DNA of 64,000 nt from Megamerina dolium (GCA_963854835.1 OY978525.1:83457833-83521832), one strand, 5' to 3'; counted from the first letter of the stretch, positions 37,938 through 49,506 are shown. The notes: generated by a model from the sequence alone, not told the origin. Numbers and translations: made by a program.

Positions 37938-38532
37938 TTTTATAATTATATTATTTGACTTTTCACACTGGATAAAAAACACGCAAACCAAGCCATTACA
38001 AAATGAGAATGTAAAATTACAATTCGCGGAGTTGCCATCAAATAAAAAAAATCTTAGATTTTTACCATAAGGGTTGCATTTTTAGGCAAAATTTAGAAAA
38101 ATTTTACAGCTAATTTTTATTTTACTATGAACCGAACCGAACCGATTTTTTAAAGTGGTTTTCGGTTCGGTTCGGCCTTTTTTTAAATTCGTGGTTCGGT
38201 TCGAAGCCCTCAAAACGCGACGGTTCGGTTCAAAACCGGTTTGCAGCCCTGGTTAAAAGCGATCAACGCAAACCGTACCTCGTTGGAAAGACGATTAAAA
38301 TTTCATCGACGTACAACTTGCAGTGATTGAGCTAAAACTCGCATAGTTATGGCTGGTTAAAATCAAAATTTTATAGAATTTTTACGAATAAAAAAAGTTG
38401 TAATTTCAAAAGTGATTTTTATAAGAAGTTGTAGTTTTTATAAAAACTAGTCTGTTTAATTGCAAACACATTAACCCTAATATTATCTAGTTATACCACC
38501 CTTGTGTGCAAGTGGAAACGCGTGCACATATA

Positions 38533-40181
38533 CAGTGGCTCCCAGCTTATTTCGTACAGTGACAGTTTAAAAATTGCTGCAGTCGTAATTCCTAATATAG
38601 CAAAAATTTGAACAAAATATAAATGCCATTTTTGAAAGGAAGGTTTGTTTTTTATTTTCCAAAATTTACTTTTTCAAAATTTTAGTGTTTGACACTATAA
38701 AAAAATAAAATAAGAAAAAAATAGGAAAATTCATGTCACAGCTTATTTCGTACAGTCTCTTTAAGTTCAAACAAAACAAAGTAAGTTGATTTTAATATTT
38801 AGTATGACATCCCTTAGCGTTAATGACAGCCTGGAGTCTACTTGGCATTGAATCCACCAATTTTTGAGTGATGTCTGGTGTGATTTTTTTCCATTCCTCC
38901 ATCAGTACCTTCTTTAGGTCTTGCTTATTAGAAATCTTGTGTGTTCTTATTTTATTGTCCAAAATAGACTAAAGATTTTCAATCACATTCATGTCAGGTG
39001 ACTGTGGTGGTGGAGACATCAAGTGTGAGCAGTTCAAATAAGCCAAGATTGCACAATCCCAGATTTATGTTTTGGGTCATTATCTTGGTAATACCGAAAT
39101 ACTTCCCGCAAACCCAGTTTGTCTGCACTTTGAAGTAAATTGTTTTTCAGAATCTCGAGGTACTTCATTTTGTCCATTGTTCCCTCAATAAAAACCAATT
39201 CACCTACTCCGGCTGCTGACATACAGGCCCAAACCATCACGCTACCGCCACCATGCTTCACTGTGGGCTTAAGGTTCTCCTTGTTTAGCTGGGTATTAGC
39301 TTTACGCCAAACATATGACATTCCGTCCGAGCCAAAAATATTAAACTTAGACTCATCCGCGAAAATAACGGTATTCCAGAACGCAGGAGTATTAATAATA
39401 TGCTCTTTGGCGAAGTCAAGTCGGCGTTGTATATTCATTTTCGAAATGAATGGTTTCTTTCGGGCTACTCGACCGTTCAAGTCATGATTGCGCAGCACAC
39501 GTCGGACAGTTTCAGCACTGGATGATTTTCCTATTTCACGCTGAACCTCTGCAGCCAACTTCGGAGCGGATAACTTTGGATTTTTCTTAATTTTTCGTAC
39601 AATATAACGCTCGTCTGATGCGTTGAAAATCTTATTAGGTGCTTCTCTGCCCTTGTTCTCCAACCGATTTTCGCGAACGAAGCATTAAATGATGTATTGG
39701 ACAGTTGAGGCACTTAAATTTGTCATTTCAGCAATTTTTCGCACACTCTGACCTTTCCTAAAATGGTTAATTACCAGTTTACGCTGTTCCATCGTTGTAC
39801 GATGACCCATAAAGCTAAATGTTTAATTTACAGCACTTTAACTATTTAAAATAATAATAATAAAAATTGTTATAATAGTTAAAAAGGTCCAAAAACTCAT
39901 ACAATTCAAAAAAACTTTGTAACTGCGCGGCAGAATGAAACTTACTTACATTGAAGTTTGTGTACGAAATAAGATGTGAGCTGAAAATCAGCTGATCAAT
40001 AGTTTTTCTCTCTTGCATAACAAAAAGAAAAATTTTTGGGGTTCCCCGTTTTCTTATTAGGTTTACTAAACACATACACAGACATCTACATTCAAAACTT
40101 ATCGATAAGTTTTTTAGTTTCGATGTTACAGCCATGTACATAAAAATATATACACTGTACGAAATAAGCTGTGAGCCACTG
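38533..40181 (-). mobile_element. Tc1-like element copy D (dead)
   Basis: 1649 bp with TA at 38531-38532 and 40182-40183, in minus orientation, in the centre of the fold-back repeat. Same termini as copies A-C. Confidence 0.94.
38792..39810 (-). pseudogene. Tc1-like transposase, copy D (stops and frameshift)
   Basis: Start at 39810 (third codon region altered, CAT for CGT). A stop replaces Gln near codon 42 (TAA), a one-base deletion lies near 39036, and TAG replaces Trp in the NVIENLW motif near 38970. The most damaged of the four copies. Confidence 0.9.
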
Positions 40182-40724
40182 TATGTACACATATGGAAGT
40201 AGAGCGTATGATGAATACTTAAAATATTGAGTGTTACCGAAAAAAATCATTAAAAATTCAATTTCACAATTAAACATGCTACTTACTAGCTTTAATAAAA
40301 ATAAAGCATTCCTGATTTTTACAACCTCTTATAAAAAAATCACTTGAAACCAATGTTTTTTTAAATCGCAAAAATTCTACAAAATCTTGATTTTGACCAG
40401 CCATAACTCTGCAAAAATTTGCTTAATCACTGCAAGTTGTATGTGGTTAAAAGGGTATTTCTATTGTCTTTCGAACGAGACACTATTTTCATTGATCGCA
40501 TTTAACAGTATAGCTAAAAATGACCGTTATCTCAAAACCCGACCATACAAAAAATTTTTTAAATGTGGAGCTTAGGATGTGAGTACTAACTATCCCCTTT
40601 ATCTAAAGTATAAGTTTGCTTCGGAAAAGCATCGCGCTGCAACAGCCTGATCGAATTGAATCCTAGGCAATGGGGACATTGTAAACAATGCGAGATAATT
40701 CTAATGACATATAAATTACCCATT

Positions 40725-42535
40725 TTCATCTGCAAAGGCGTCATCGCATGTCAACTCACTGGACGTCATGTAGTTTGTTCTACGTGCTATGCGATGGCAC
40801 CTTCACACTGTAATGAGGGTGCCATCATGTAGCTGGCTCTACTTGCCATGATGTCACCTTCATTTTTTAATGGGGGTCCTCCACGTGGCGACCACCGGGC
40901 AATGTCTTCTTGGTACCCGCTGGGAGGCGGCTAAAGTGAGTGGCGAAAACCACCTCAGTTAGAGGTTGTGCGTTCGGCTTGGGACCCACCACATAAAAAT
41001 TTTTTAACATCAGCCTAATATGTGCCCACGCTCCAACGGATGAGAATGACGATGCGACCAAAGCGCCTCGAAGAAGTTTATGACCGCTGCCTCCGCTACG
41101 ATATCTAAATCGTGCTTGGCGACTTCAATGCCAAGGTGGGCAAGGAAAGTACCTTTGGTTCAACTGTCGGAAAATTCAGCCGCCACCAGAACACCTCCGA
41201 TAACGGAGTGAGGCTGATCGACTTCGCCGCAGCACGAAACATGGTAATTAGTAGTACCAGACCTCAGTATCTCGATATACATAAAGTCTCAGGTATAAAA
41301 AGAGAGAGCTAGAAAAACGCGAGAACAAGGAGATAGAGATGTGTAGAGATATGAATGAGACTCGAAAATTCGTTGAGAAGTTAAATATCTGAGCCTTTTC
41401 CTGTCGTGACAAGAATGGGAATCTGGTTACAGATGTCTAGAGTGTACTGAGTTTCAGCGAAGAGGGTTTTTAAATCGGCACCTGCTTAAGGATACAGAAG
41501 AAGAAGAAGACCAAACCTCCGTTGGGAGGACCAAGTGTTGGGTAACCTTGGGAGCTTGGAATATCCAATTGCCGCCAGCAAGCGAAGAACAGAGAAGACT
41601 GGCGCAGCATTATATGTTCGGCCTAAATCGATCATCGGTTGTTATGGTCACATAAGAAGAAAAAGAAGAATTGGGAAAAATCTATCCCCACCCTTTAATA
41701 CCGAACGGGGTTTCAGACAAGGTGATTAGTTATCATGCGACTTTCTCAATCTTATTATGGAGAAAATAATACGAGGTGCTGGTCTACGACATAATGTTAG
41801 CGTATGCCGATGATATTGACATAATCGGCATGAACACGCTAGCAGTCAGTGCAGCATTCTCAGAGTGAACGAGGGCAAGACGAAGTACCTAGTATCAACA
41901 AACAAAGGGTCCCAGCCTCTTGGACAACACGTCACTGTTGGTACCTACGCTTTTAAAATAGTGTAGGACTTTATCTATCTTGGAACCAACATTAACACCA
42001 GGCTGACGTCATCCTGGTGATATTGCAAAGGATCTCTCATGCTAATAGGTGGTACTTTGAGCTAAGAAAGCAATACAGAAATCAGACCTTTCTCAAGTAA
42101 CGAAAACCACACTCTACAAGTCTATCATCAAGTCTGTCCTTACATATGGTGCCGAAGCTTGAATAGTTTCCACCTCAGATGAGAGAATGCTCGGAGTTTT
42201 AGAGAGAAAAGTCCTACGCAATATCTTTGGACCTATTTGAGTTGGTGGCGAGTATCGAATAAGGTACAACCATTAGCTGTTAAAATTCAGCGGTTGCGCT
42301 GGCTAGGTCTTGTCGATCGAATGGAAGAACACGCTCCGGCTAAGGAGGTGTTATATTCGGAACACGCTGGTGGACGATGCAGAAGAGGCAGAACTAACCT
42401 CCGGTAGAAAGATCAAGTACTGGAGAACTCGGCAACGCTTGGAATTTCTAACTGGCTCCAACTAGCGACGAAAAGAAAGAAGAAAAGAGCATAAATCGAT
42501 TTTCGGTTATAATGGCCACATAAGTGAGTATAATA
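40725..42535 (+). pseudogene. Decayed RTE-like LINE
   Basis: Plus-strand relative of the element at 13889-17170. 40860-40990 matches its 5' region (ACCCGCTGGGAGGCGGCT). Endonuclease remnants at 41112-41290 read MLGDFNAKVGKESTFG and GVRLIDFAAARNMVI. After a large deletion, RT remnants at about 41690-42290 include ERGFRQGD and AYADDIDIIGMNT in broken frames. The C-terminal RLRWLG region and an ATAAGTGAGTA tail end near 42535. It is older than the two copies further left. Confidence 0.8.
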
Positions 42536-42629
42536 TAAATTGAATTTCTAATTTTCTTTGTGTTTATTTTTATAATTTAAAATAAAAAATAATATTTATT
42601 TTATGAATTACGAAAAATGTATATTTTAT

Positions 42630-42928
42630 TGTTACGTTTCTATTTTGTGAACGTTTAATTATAGTTGAATCAACCCTGTTCGATCACTGGGTTTTGTCAA
42701 TAATAATTGCAACACCTATTTTGAGCTAACTATCTCCAACAACAATTTATTTTATCAATACTTTTATTTATAATCACTCTTTAATGTACTTGCAACTTTT
42801 GTCTCTGATGCTCTATCAATATTTGCATGATCACTTTCGGCATTGAATTAATTGATTTGTCAACAAACTGGCCCTATTTATACTCTATTGACTATTGCTA
42901 TTAACAATAACCGTCGATACTCATTACA
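42630..42928 (-). repeat. Gypsy solo LTR (inverted)
   Basis: Begins TGTTACGTTTCTATTTTGTG and ends CGATACTCATTACA, the complement of the forward LTR (TGTAACGAG...ACGTAACA). Some internal sequence is missing compared with the 45500 copy. Confidence 0.85.
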
Positions 42929-42946
42929 GTATATTAAATTTATGTG

Positions 42947-43084
42947 ATTAGATAATGCACACAACTTAACGACACATATCCCTGAGTATATGAGTCGGTA
43001 ATGCATACATTTGATCCACTCATATTTCTGGGTATATGAGTAGGTAATGCATATAACTGAACGATGCATATTACTGGGTATGTG
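42947..43084. repeat. Three 46-bp tandem units
   Basis: Units 42947-42992, 42993-43038 and 43039-43084 share GGTAATGCATA near the start and TGGGTATATG at the end. Units 2 and 3 are the more alike. Confidence 0.75.
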
Positions 43085-43826
43085 AGTCGTTCAGTCCTTC
43101 AGGACATCGCTGTGTTAAAATTCATCGATGGAATTCAACTCATCCTATCTATTACTCTTTGCTACTGGGTAACCATTTCACTGTAAAAAATCGCTTTGTA
43201 ACCACATATACGGCAGGGCCCGATGAGGTGATGAATAAAACTGGCCTTTGTGTGTTTTCTACCTACAATATTCATATCTGTGCACGAGTCGTAAACGCGA
43301 ATCACAAAAATGTAACAGCAAAAACTTCATACATAATTTTGCCTAAAGTAAAATGTATACATTTTTATTTCGAGCGCAATAATCGATCGTACAACTTCTC
43401 TGGACACCCTTGGTACAGTTGTACCACTGTGTATTTTGCTTATATACTTATTATTTTTATTTTACTTTATTTATTTTATTCGCACGTCAGTGCAAAAGCC
43501 TGTTTGCAAATTAAATTAGAAATACCTCAAAAGTGATGAGTTTTGTTCACGAGGAGCAAATTGTTACAAATTGTCAACAATTATTAATAGTTTTTATAGT
43601 GATATAAATACACAGGTACTCTGCTCTTTTTGTCGGCCATATTAAGTAGTTCATGTTCAATAGAAAACCTAAATTTTGTGCTACTTTATATTTCTTAAAA
43701 TAAAAAAAAAATATTTTGAAGTTTTGGTCCCTCCAAAGTGAGTAAATTACTATTTAAAAGTATTTAGAGTAACATATATCACAAAAGATATTATAGGTCG
43801 CAGTGCTTTTTAATAATACCATATTG
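43085..43826. other. Unassigned; one unrecognised ORF
   Basis: A 125-codon frame at 43159-43536 (+) ends with a hydrophobic segment (FAYILIIFILLYLFY). It lies between two gypsy LTRs. I see no family motif, and it may be chance or a decayed internal region of the retroelement. No other structure is seen. Confidence 0.3.
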
Positions 43827-44422
43827 TTACGTTTTTATTTTGTGAACGTGTAATTCTATTTGAATCAACGTTGTTCGATCACTAGATTCTGTTAATAATA
43901 ATTGCAACACTTAGTTTGTACAACTATACACAGCAACAATTTATTTTATCAACTCTGTTTACAATCAACTATTTACAATAACTCTTTTAATGTACTTGCA
44001 ACTTTTCACTCTGAAACTGTATTGATGTTTGCGCAATTACGTTCAGGATTAGATTGATTTGCATTTGTCAACACTTTATAGTTTTCGAGATTAATCTCTT
44101 TCATTCTCGTTGGCGTGTTCTGGTTATCGCATATTTCTTTTTGTTGACATTCGTTTCGATGGTACCAAATTTCGTGTCAGTCACAATAGTGGTTTGTAAC
44201 CAACTAAAGCTTCTAAAAGAAATCTGTGACAAAGCTCAGAAAAAGTGATGTCACAAGAGTTCTGCCGTTCGGAGCCGTCTAAAATATGTAGGTCCCTTCC
44301 AATACTGTCCTAAATTTAACACGCACAACAGTAATGGAAGAGAAGCTCGGCCAATGAGCCCTTTGGGACTTTAAGTCCCACATATTTGTTTTATTTTTAA
44401 CCAACCATCAATACTCGTTACA
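43827..44422 (-). repeat. Gypsy LTR (inverted) with SINE tail inserted
   Basis: Starts TGTTACGTTTTTATTTTGTG and ends CAATACTCGTTACA. It carries a foreign piece at about 44200-44345 that matches the 3' part of the SINE at 47963 (TGACAAAGCTCAGAAAA, TTCTGCCGTTCGGA). Confidence 0.8.
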
Positions 44423-44426
44423 ATAT

Positions 44427-44820
44427 TGTAACGAGTATCGATGGTTGGTTATTCATCACTAATTATGAATAACACGAATAATGGTAGCATGAAACGAATG
44501 TCAACAAAAAGAAATGACCGAACAAGCAACGTGAAAGAAAGAGAAGAAACTCGATTATGATAAAGGAAGATTCTGGAGTTTTGCCACAGAGTATAAAGAG
44601 GGCTAGTTGTTGACAAATGAATCAATTCGATTCCGAAAGTGATAGAGGCAACATAACATCATCAAGTTATCGAGGCAACATCACACGATAGCAAGTTACA
44701 TTAAAGAGTGATTGTAAATGGAAGTATTAAATAAATCGTTGTTGGACATAGTACAAAATAATTGGTGCAATTATTATTGACAGAATTCAATGATTGAACA
44801 GGGTTGATTCGAATAGAAAA
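44427..44820 (+). repeat. Gypsy LTR (forward), 3' end lost
   Basis: Starts TGTAACGAGTATCGATGG directly after the inverted LTR (4 bp between), so the two are head to head. It ends in GGTTGATTCGAATAG, then an A-run. 44830-45499 after it has nothing I recognise. Confidence 0.85.
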
Positions 44821-45499
44821 AAAAAGTAAAAGTATTTTTAAATTGAAATTTACTTCAAATTGAATTTTGAAGTGAGAAAATACAAGGAGCTGCTTATTTC
44901 TTTGATGAGCGAAAATTATGGGTTTATACAATTGTAATGCGATAAAGATTTTTCGCTAGTGTACGCGCACAAGATGTGGCTGAAGGCATGCAACGTTGCC
45001 GAAAAGGAACTATCCAAAATTACATTTGTATTCTCTTTCAATTTGCGTCTGGCAACAGGTAGGCTAAAAATAGGTGAGTGTGTGTAAACTTTATTTAAAA
45101 CCGTAAATATGAATTTAAACGGAAAAATTTTAAAGTGATTTTTTTAAAGAATATTCCTCTCTTTTCGTTATTTAAATAATCTTACAAAATATATTTATTG
45201 GCCCATAATACGCCTTGTACATTTGAAGTTGAACAATATAGAATATGGATAAAAAATTTTAATCTGAAGTTTTCGATTATCCGTAAAAATTTTTCCGATA
45301 AATGCCACAACCTATCAAAAGTGTAGTGCCAGATTGTATATCCGACAGGTTTCTTTCTAGTGGTATGAAAACACATTTTTTTGAGAAATTTTATGTGTTT
45401 TTGAGTTTTTTTTTTCATATTTAATGAAATTTTTTATGTGATGGTCCTTCAATACATTTACCCTTATATGGCCGAAGGCGGCTTCTGGACCAACAGTAT

Positions 45500-46481
45500 T
45501 GTTACGTTTTTTATTTTGTCAACGTTTAATTCTAACTCGAATCAACCCTGTTCGATCACAGGATTTTGTCAATGATAACTGCTACACGTATTTTATACTA
45601 ACTATGTGCAACAACAATTTATTTATGCCCCTTTTACGGATGGCAACTCAAGCAAGTTGAATTGACTGAGAAGCAAATTTGACATCAAACTCGTATTATC
45701 AATGGCAACCGAAGAATTCCGCAGGATTTATTTGAATGCGAGTTACGTATAATGTCAGTAACCTACCTACTCATATAAATGCACAGTCAGCATCGAACGA
45801 TATTGACCAATTTATTTTAAATGTAAAAAGCAAATTACAAAATAATGCAACTCTTGCAATAACATAGTAGAAATCAATAATTGTGCAATTAAGCGTTTCC
45901 AATAAATAATATTATAAAGCATATATTGAATTTCTGATTAAGCATATATTTTGTAACTTTCATGAAAAGTAGAAATAAAGAAAAGTTTCAGTTTTGTTCT
46001 GAAGCATCAAGAATTCAGGTTGTGTTTGCCGAATATCTTATTGGCTTAATATTTTTTATCCTACCGACTGCGCCACTTTTGTTTTAGGACTTTTGAAAAG
46101 TCTTTTTAAAAAATATTAAGCCAATAAGATATTCGGCATTATACGTAACTTGCGTGAAGGCAAGCGAACACGCTGATGCTGCTGCTGCACATAGAGTTGC
46201 CATTTGTAATAGGACATTTATTGATACTTCTATTTACAATCACTCTTTAATGTACCTTTTATATAAACTTGCTACCGTGTTATGTTGTCTAGGCGATTAT
46301 CGAAATTGGATTAATTCATTCGTCAACGCTCTAGAATCTTCTTTTATGGTTATCGAGATTGCTCTCCTTCTTTCCTATTGGCTTGTTCTAATTATCGCTT
46401 ATTCATTTTAATTCACATTCGTTGCGATACTCCCATTATTCGTGTTATTAATAATGATGAATAACCTCGATACTCGTTACA
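45500..46481 (-). repeat. Gypsy LTR (inverted) split by a MITE
   Basis: Starts TGTTACGTTTTTTATTTTGT and ends CGATACTCGTTACA. The LTR sequence breaks at CAATTTATT (about 45623) and resumes at TTTATTGATACTTC (about 46216). Confidence 0.85.
45626..46215. mobile_element. MITE-like insertion with inner hairpin
   Basis: About 585-bp unit inside a gypsy LTR. Inverted ends are TTACGGATGGCAACTC and the complement of TTACAAATGGCAACTC. A TTTATT-like duplication may flank it, but the exact edges are uncertain. It contains a perfect 30-bp inverted repeat (46028-46057 against 46108-46137) with a 50-nt loop. No coding potential; superfamily unknown. Confidence 0.7.
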
Positions 46482-46635
46482 GTTTTTTTAATATGTATCA
46501 AATGTTTATAAAACATATTTCTAAAAAATATTTATATATTTGTAATTTCTTTATGTTCATACTTAAGTGCTGCTAAGAATGTGTGAAAATGTGTTGTGAG
46601 GCAACACTGTTCAATGCCCCGTCATTTCATAATAT

Positions 46636-47205
46636 TGTTACGTTTTTATCTTGTAAACGTTTAATTCTACTCGAATCAACCCTGTTCTATCACTGGATTC
46701 TGTCAATAATAACCGCAACTTTTATTTTGTACTAACAATATACAACAACAATTTATTTAATCAGTACTACTATTTACAATAACTCTTTAATGTACTTTCT
46801 ACCATTGTTAAATTACAACAGATCACATAAATATCGATTGTTGTATTGAATTTTATAACACTTTTTGTTAATTTTCAAACGATTTTTCTTATTTTTTTTA
46901 TCATAAATACCATTAATTATCGCACTCAATTACAGGACTTTTTTTTTTCTTTGTACGATTTTGCTTCATTTCATAGCAAACAAACATGGCGCTAAAAAGG
47001 GACGCAATTCTAGAAATGTTTTTTTCTGCATATATTATGAGACCTGTAATTGGACTATACATGCTACTTTAACATGCTATCGTGTAATGTTGCCTCGATC
47101 ACTTTCGAAATTGAACTGATTGATTTGTCAACAAACTCGCCCTAATTATACTCTGTGACAACACTCCAGAATCTTCCTTTATCGTTATCGAGTTTCTTTT
47201 TTTTT
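46636..47205 (-). repeat. Gypsy LTR (inverted), interrupted and truncated
   Basis: Starts TGTTACGTTTTTATC. LTR identity runs to about 46812 (TTTAATGTACTTTCTACCAT), is lost across about 46820-47060, and resumes as TGTTGCCTCGATCACTTTCG through CTTTATCGTTATCGAG. The interrupting ~240 bp is unassigned. Confidence 0.75.
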
Positions 47206-47599
47206 CTTGTTTAAGATAGTAGTTTCGACATTATTGATAAATTTGCTTCAAATCTGTAAGTTATTCAATTATTCGTTTTACAAAAGATGATGGAATGGCA
47301 CTTGATGCCTGAGAAAGGTGCCTACAAATGTAGAATACAAAGAGCTTTAATTTAAAATTGGTGAAAATATAGAGTAAGCTAGATGATTATGTATCGAGGT
47401 GAAATTTATTTGATATGTATAAAGGAAAATTTATTATATGTATATAACAGACGTCGCGCGATATGTTTCGGGAACAATAAAAAGAAAGGCATTAAAATGG
47501 AATGAGGACATATCGCTATGAAAGCAAAAATCCAAATTGCCCATGGTGAAACATTGCATTACCATATTTATGGTTACATAATGTGATGCAAGACATCAT

Positions 47600-47962
47600 C
47601 ATTAAGGAATTAAATATTGCAAGTCCACGGCCACGGTTCACGGTCCATACGGCCACAGATTGATGTAATTTTGACCTGAAGTTACGTATGATGGAATGGT
47701 AGTAAAAAAACGTTAGATTGGCGGAAAAGGCAAAAATGGTGGAAATTGATCGCAGTAAATTCTGAAGGAGGAAATAGCACAGAGCTCATGCTGTTGGGGG
47801 GCAGTAAGTCTGGAAGGGTCGAAAGGGAAAACAACCTCTGCTTTCTCGTGGCAATGGAAAGAAGAGACTAAGAAACATTGCTCGAAATAATTAAAGATTG
47901 GATACTACCAGGCACAGCAATAGTATCCGATTTTGGGAAGGTATATTTTGGGTATAACGTGA
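47600..47962 (+). pseudogene. Merlin-like (IS1595/ISXO2-type) transposase remnant
   Basis: Degraded frames on the plus strand give EVTYDGMVVKKR, then KMVEIDRSKF (first catalytic Asp), RAHAVGGQ, a VERENNLCFLVAMERRD stretch and EIIKDWILPGTAIVSDF (second Asp). This order and spacing match the DDE domain of Merlin transposases, which are relatives of bacterial IS1595 elements. Stops occur at several positions and there is one frameshift. The SINE at 47963 cuts it just after the second Asp. No TIRs were recognised. Confidence 0.65.
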
Positions 47963-48200
47963 GCGCTGTAGCTCAGTGTGATGGCCTTCTGATCTGTAGG
48001 TCGTGAGTTCAATCCCCGGCGGAAGCATAACAAACTTAATATCGATTTTTCTTTCGAACGGTACCCACCTGTCGGCAAGCAATTGAAAATTCTCCAGGCA
48101 GTAACAATTTGCCATGGAAAAGATTCTAGAAGAACTCTGTGACAAAGCTCAGAAAATGTGATGTCGCAAGAGTTCTTCCGTTCGGAACCGGCAAATGTAA
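47963..48200 (+). repeat. tRNA-derived SINE, copy 1
   Basis: The head resembles a tRNA gene: GCGCTGTAGCTCAGTG with box A, then GAGTTCAATCCCC as box B about 35 bp downstream. The body (TCGAACGGTACCCACCTGTC, GGCAAGCAATTG) and tail (TCCGTTCGGAACCGGC) follow. The same head and body appear inverted at 56286-56494. It would be transcribed by RNA polymerase III if active. Confidence 0.8.
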
Positions 48201-48377
48201 CAAATTATCAAATTAGGCTGTGCCCTTAAAAAAACCGAATTGATGTATTTACGTACGGGTCAACAATTAGACTGATTTATTCTTCATCTTCAAATTTTTA
48301 AATGCATAGCGATGAGAAAACCTATGCGTATGTACCAGAGAACGGCAAAAATCACATTTTTCATTGATTTCATCAGA

Positions 48378-49187
48378 GACTTCAGAAGTATAGAGATATC
48401 CCACTGTTAATAGACAGCGTTTTAACATCAAATCTGGCGATGAAACAATGGCCCCCTTTTCACTCAAAACTAAAAAGTGTTTTAGATACACTGGAAACAG
48501 TTAAGAATAGGCATTTTCATACGTAAACCAATCGCAGCTTCACACAATCAATTTGAGTCGGCATGTCGCATCTATAAATACTTTCATATGTACCTATGTA
48601 TGAATCCGATGATGAAGATTGGATTAATATTGAAATTATATAGGATAATTCTAAATTACATTTATACAGATGAATTTCAGCAAGTGTAATATTTTAGTTA
48701 TTGTTTTCTCAAAAATTTATAAATATCAACAATTTATTAAAAATATATAGGTAATGAGAATTAATTAAATTACATGGAACACGATTTTTATTAAAATTTA
48801 ATTTGTTTACAATAATTAATTCTTATCAAAATGTTTTAGTTATAAAAACTTAAGTGAACTAAGAGATCATCCCATATTTACCTACTGCAAACAAATCAAC
48901 TATATCATCTGTTTCTTTCTATTGCTCTCATTTTTCGTTTTCTACATATTTTACTACGTAAAAACTATATGTACGTATACAAAGGAACATTGTGTATTTT
49001 TCATTGATAAATACCCGTGATCGGCAACACAGCAATCATCCGATTGAATTTTTGAAGATTTTGTCATTTTGCGCTTGCTCAGCGGCCAACACATAAAATT
49101 GTTCTTCTTTCGTTGATTACCCACGCTTTGCCATACACACACACACTCACACACATCTACGCATGTTGCTTTTGCTTTCGTTTCTTG
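48378..49187 (+). repeat. Left arm of long inverted repeat
   Basis: Reverse complement of 50736-53158 once two insertions there are removed. About 810 bp, highly similar over its length (for example TTAAAACGCTG, AATTAATTAAATTACATG and GTAAAAACTATATGTACGTA blocks). No gene is supported in it. Confidence 0.85.
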
Positions 49188-49364
49188 AGGAAGAGGAAGA
49201 ATCAGAAACTTTCTGATTTTCGATTTAGTCTTTGATATACAAAACAAAAGCACACATGGGTGATAGGAAGGGTCAAATTTGCATAGCAAAAAACCGTTAC
49301 ATATCGCAGAGCAAGAACTAAAACTAACATGGATTGTAAGTATTGTATATTTTTCCACAATACC

Positions 49365-49506
49365 ATGGGTCTAAAATAATGTTGACCCCGCGCATTTCCA
49401 AAAATAAATATTTTTTCCACACAAAACATTTAAAAAATTATTTTTGTATGGATAGAAATACTAATTTCTGAAATTTTCGAAGTGTCAACATTAATTTTAG
49501 ACCCAT
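49365..49506. mobile_element. Small MITE in the spacer of the long inverted repeat
   Basis: About 140 bp with inverted ends ATGGGTCTAAAATAATGTTG and the complement of ATGGGTCTAAAATTAATGTTG. Superfamily unknown. Confidence 0.6.

Larger units (their letters stand above)
33845..38251 (-). mobile_element. hAT element interrupted by Tc1 copy C
   Basis: TIRs are CAGGACTGCAAACCG at 33845 and the complement of CAGGGCTGCAAACCG ending at 38251. An exact 8-bp target duplication GTTAAAAG lies at 33837-33844 and 38252-38259. Subterminal DNA on both sides is rich in CGGTTCGGTTC motifs, a likely transposase-binding array. About 2.75 kb without the Tc1 insertion. Confidence 0.94.
33715..40597. repeat. Fold-back repeat interrupted by hAT and Tc1 copies
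   Basis: The left arm is 33715-33844 joined to 38252-38460 (split by a hAT). The right arm is about 40270-40597. Ends are GGGGATAGTTAGTA and its complement. Shared interior blocks include TTTTTGTATGGTC, ACAACTTGCAGTGATT and GTTATGGCTGG. Tc1 copy D occupies the centre. The arms are diverged (many substitutions), so the structure is old. Confidence 0.7.

Noticed and set aside
37447..38070. 207-aa plus-strand ORF
   Set aside because: Antisense to the BED-finger exon of the hAT transposase.
42947..43084. CRISPR-like array
   Set aside because: Units are contiguous 46-bp tandem repeats without unique spacers, in insect DNA.
45182..45418. 78-aa minus-strand ORF
   Set aside because: No motif, no start or splice context, AT-rich composition; chance frame is likelier.
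47963..48035. A functional tRNA gene
   Set aside because: Box A and B are present, but the acceptor ends do not pair convincingly and the same head recurs attached to a shared SINE body.
48267..48491. 74-aa minus-strand ORF with CDFC...HTH...H
   Set aside because: A short Cys/His pattern alone is not enough for a zinc finger, and the frame crosses the edge of the inverted repeat.
48954..49358. 134-aa minus-strand ORF
   Set aside because: Spans the left inverted-repeat arm and the spacer; composition is irregular, with a CA-repeat-derived stretch, and no motif.
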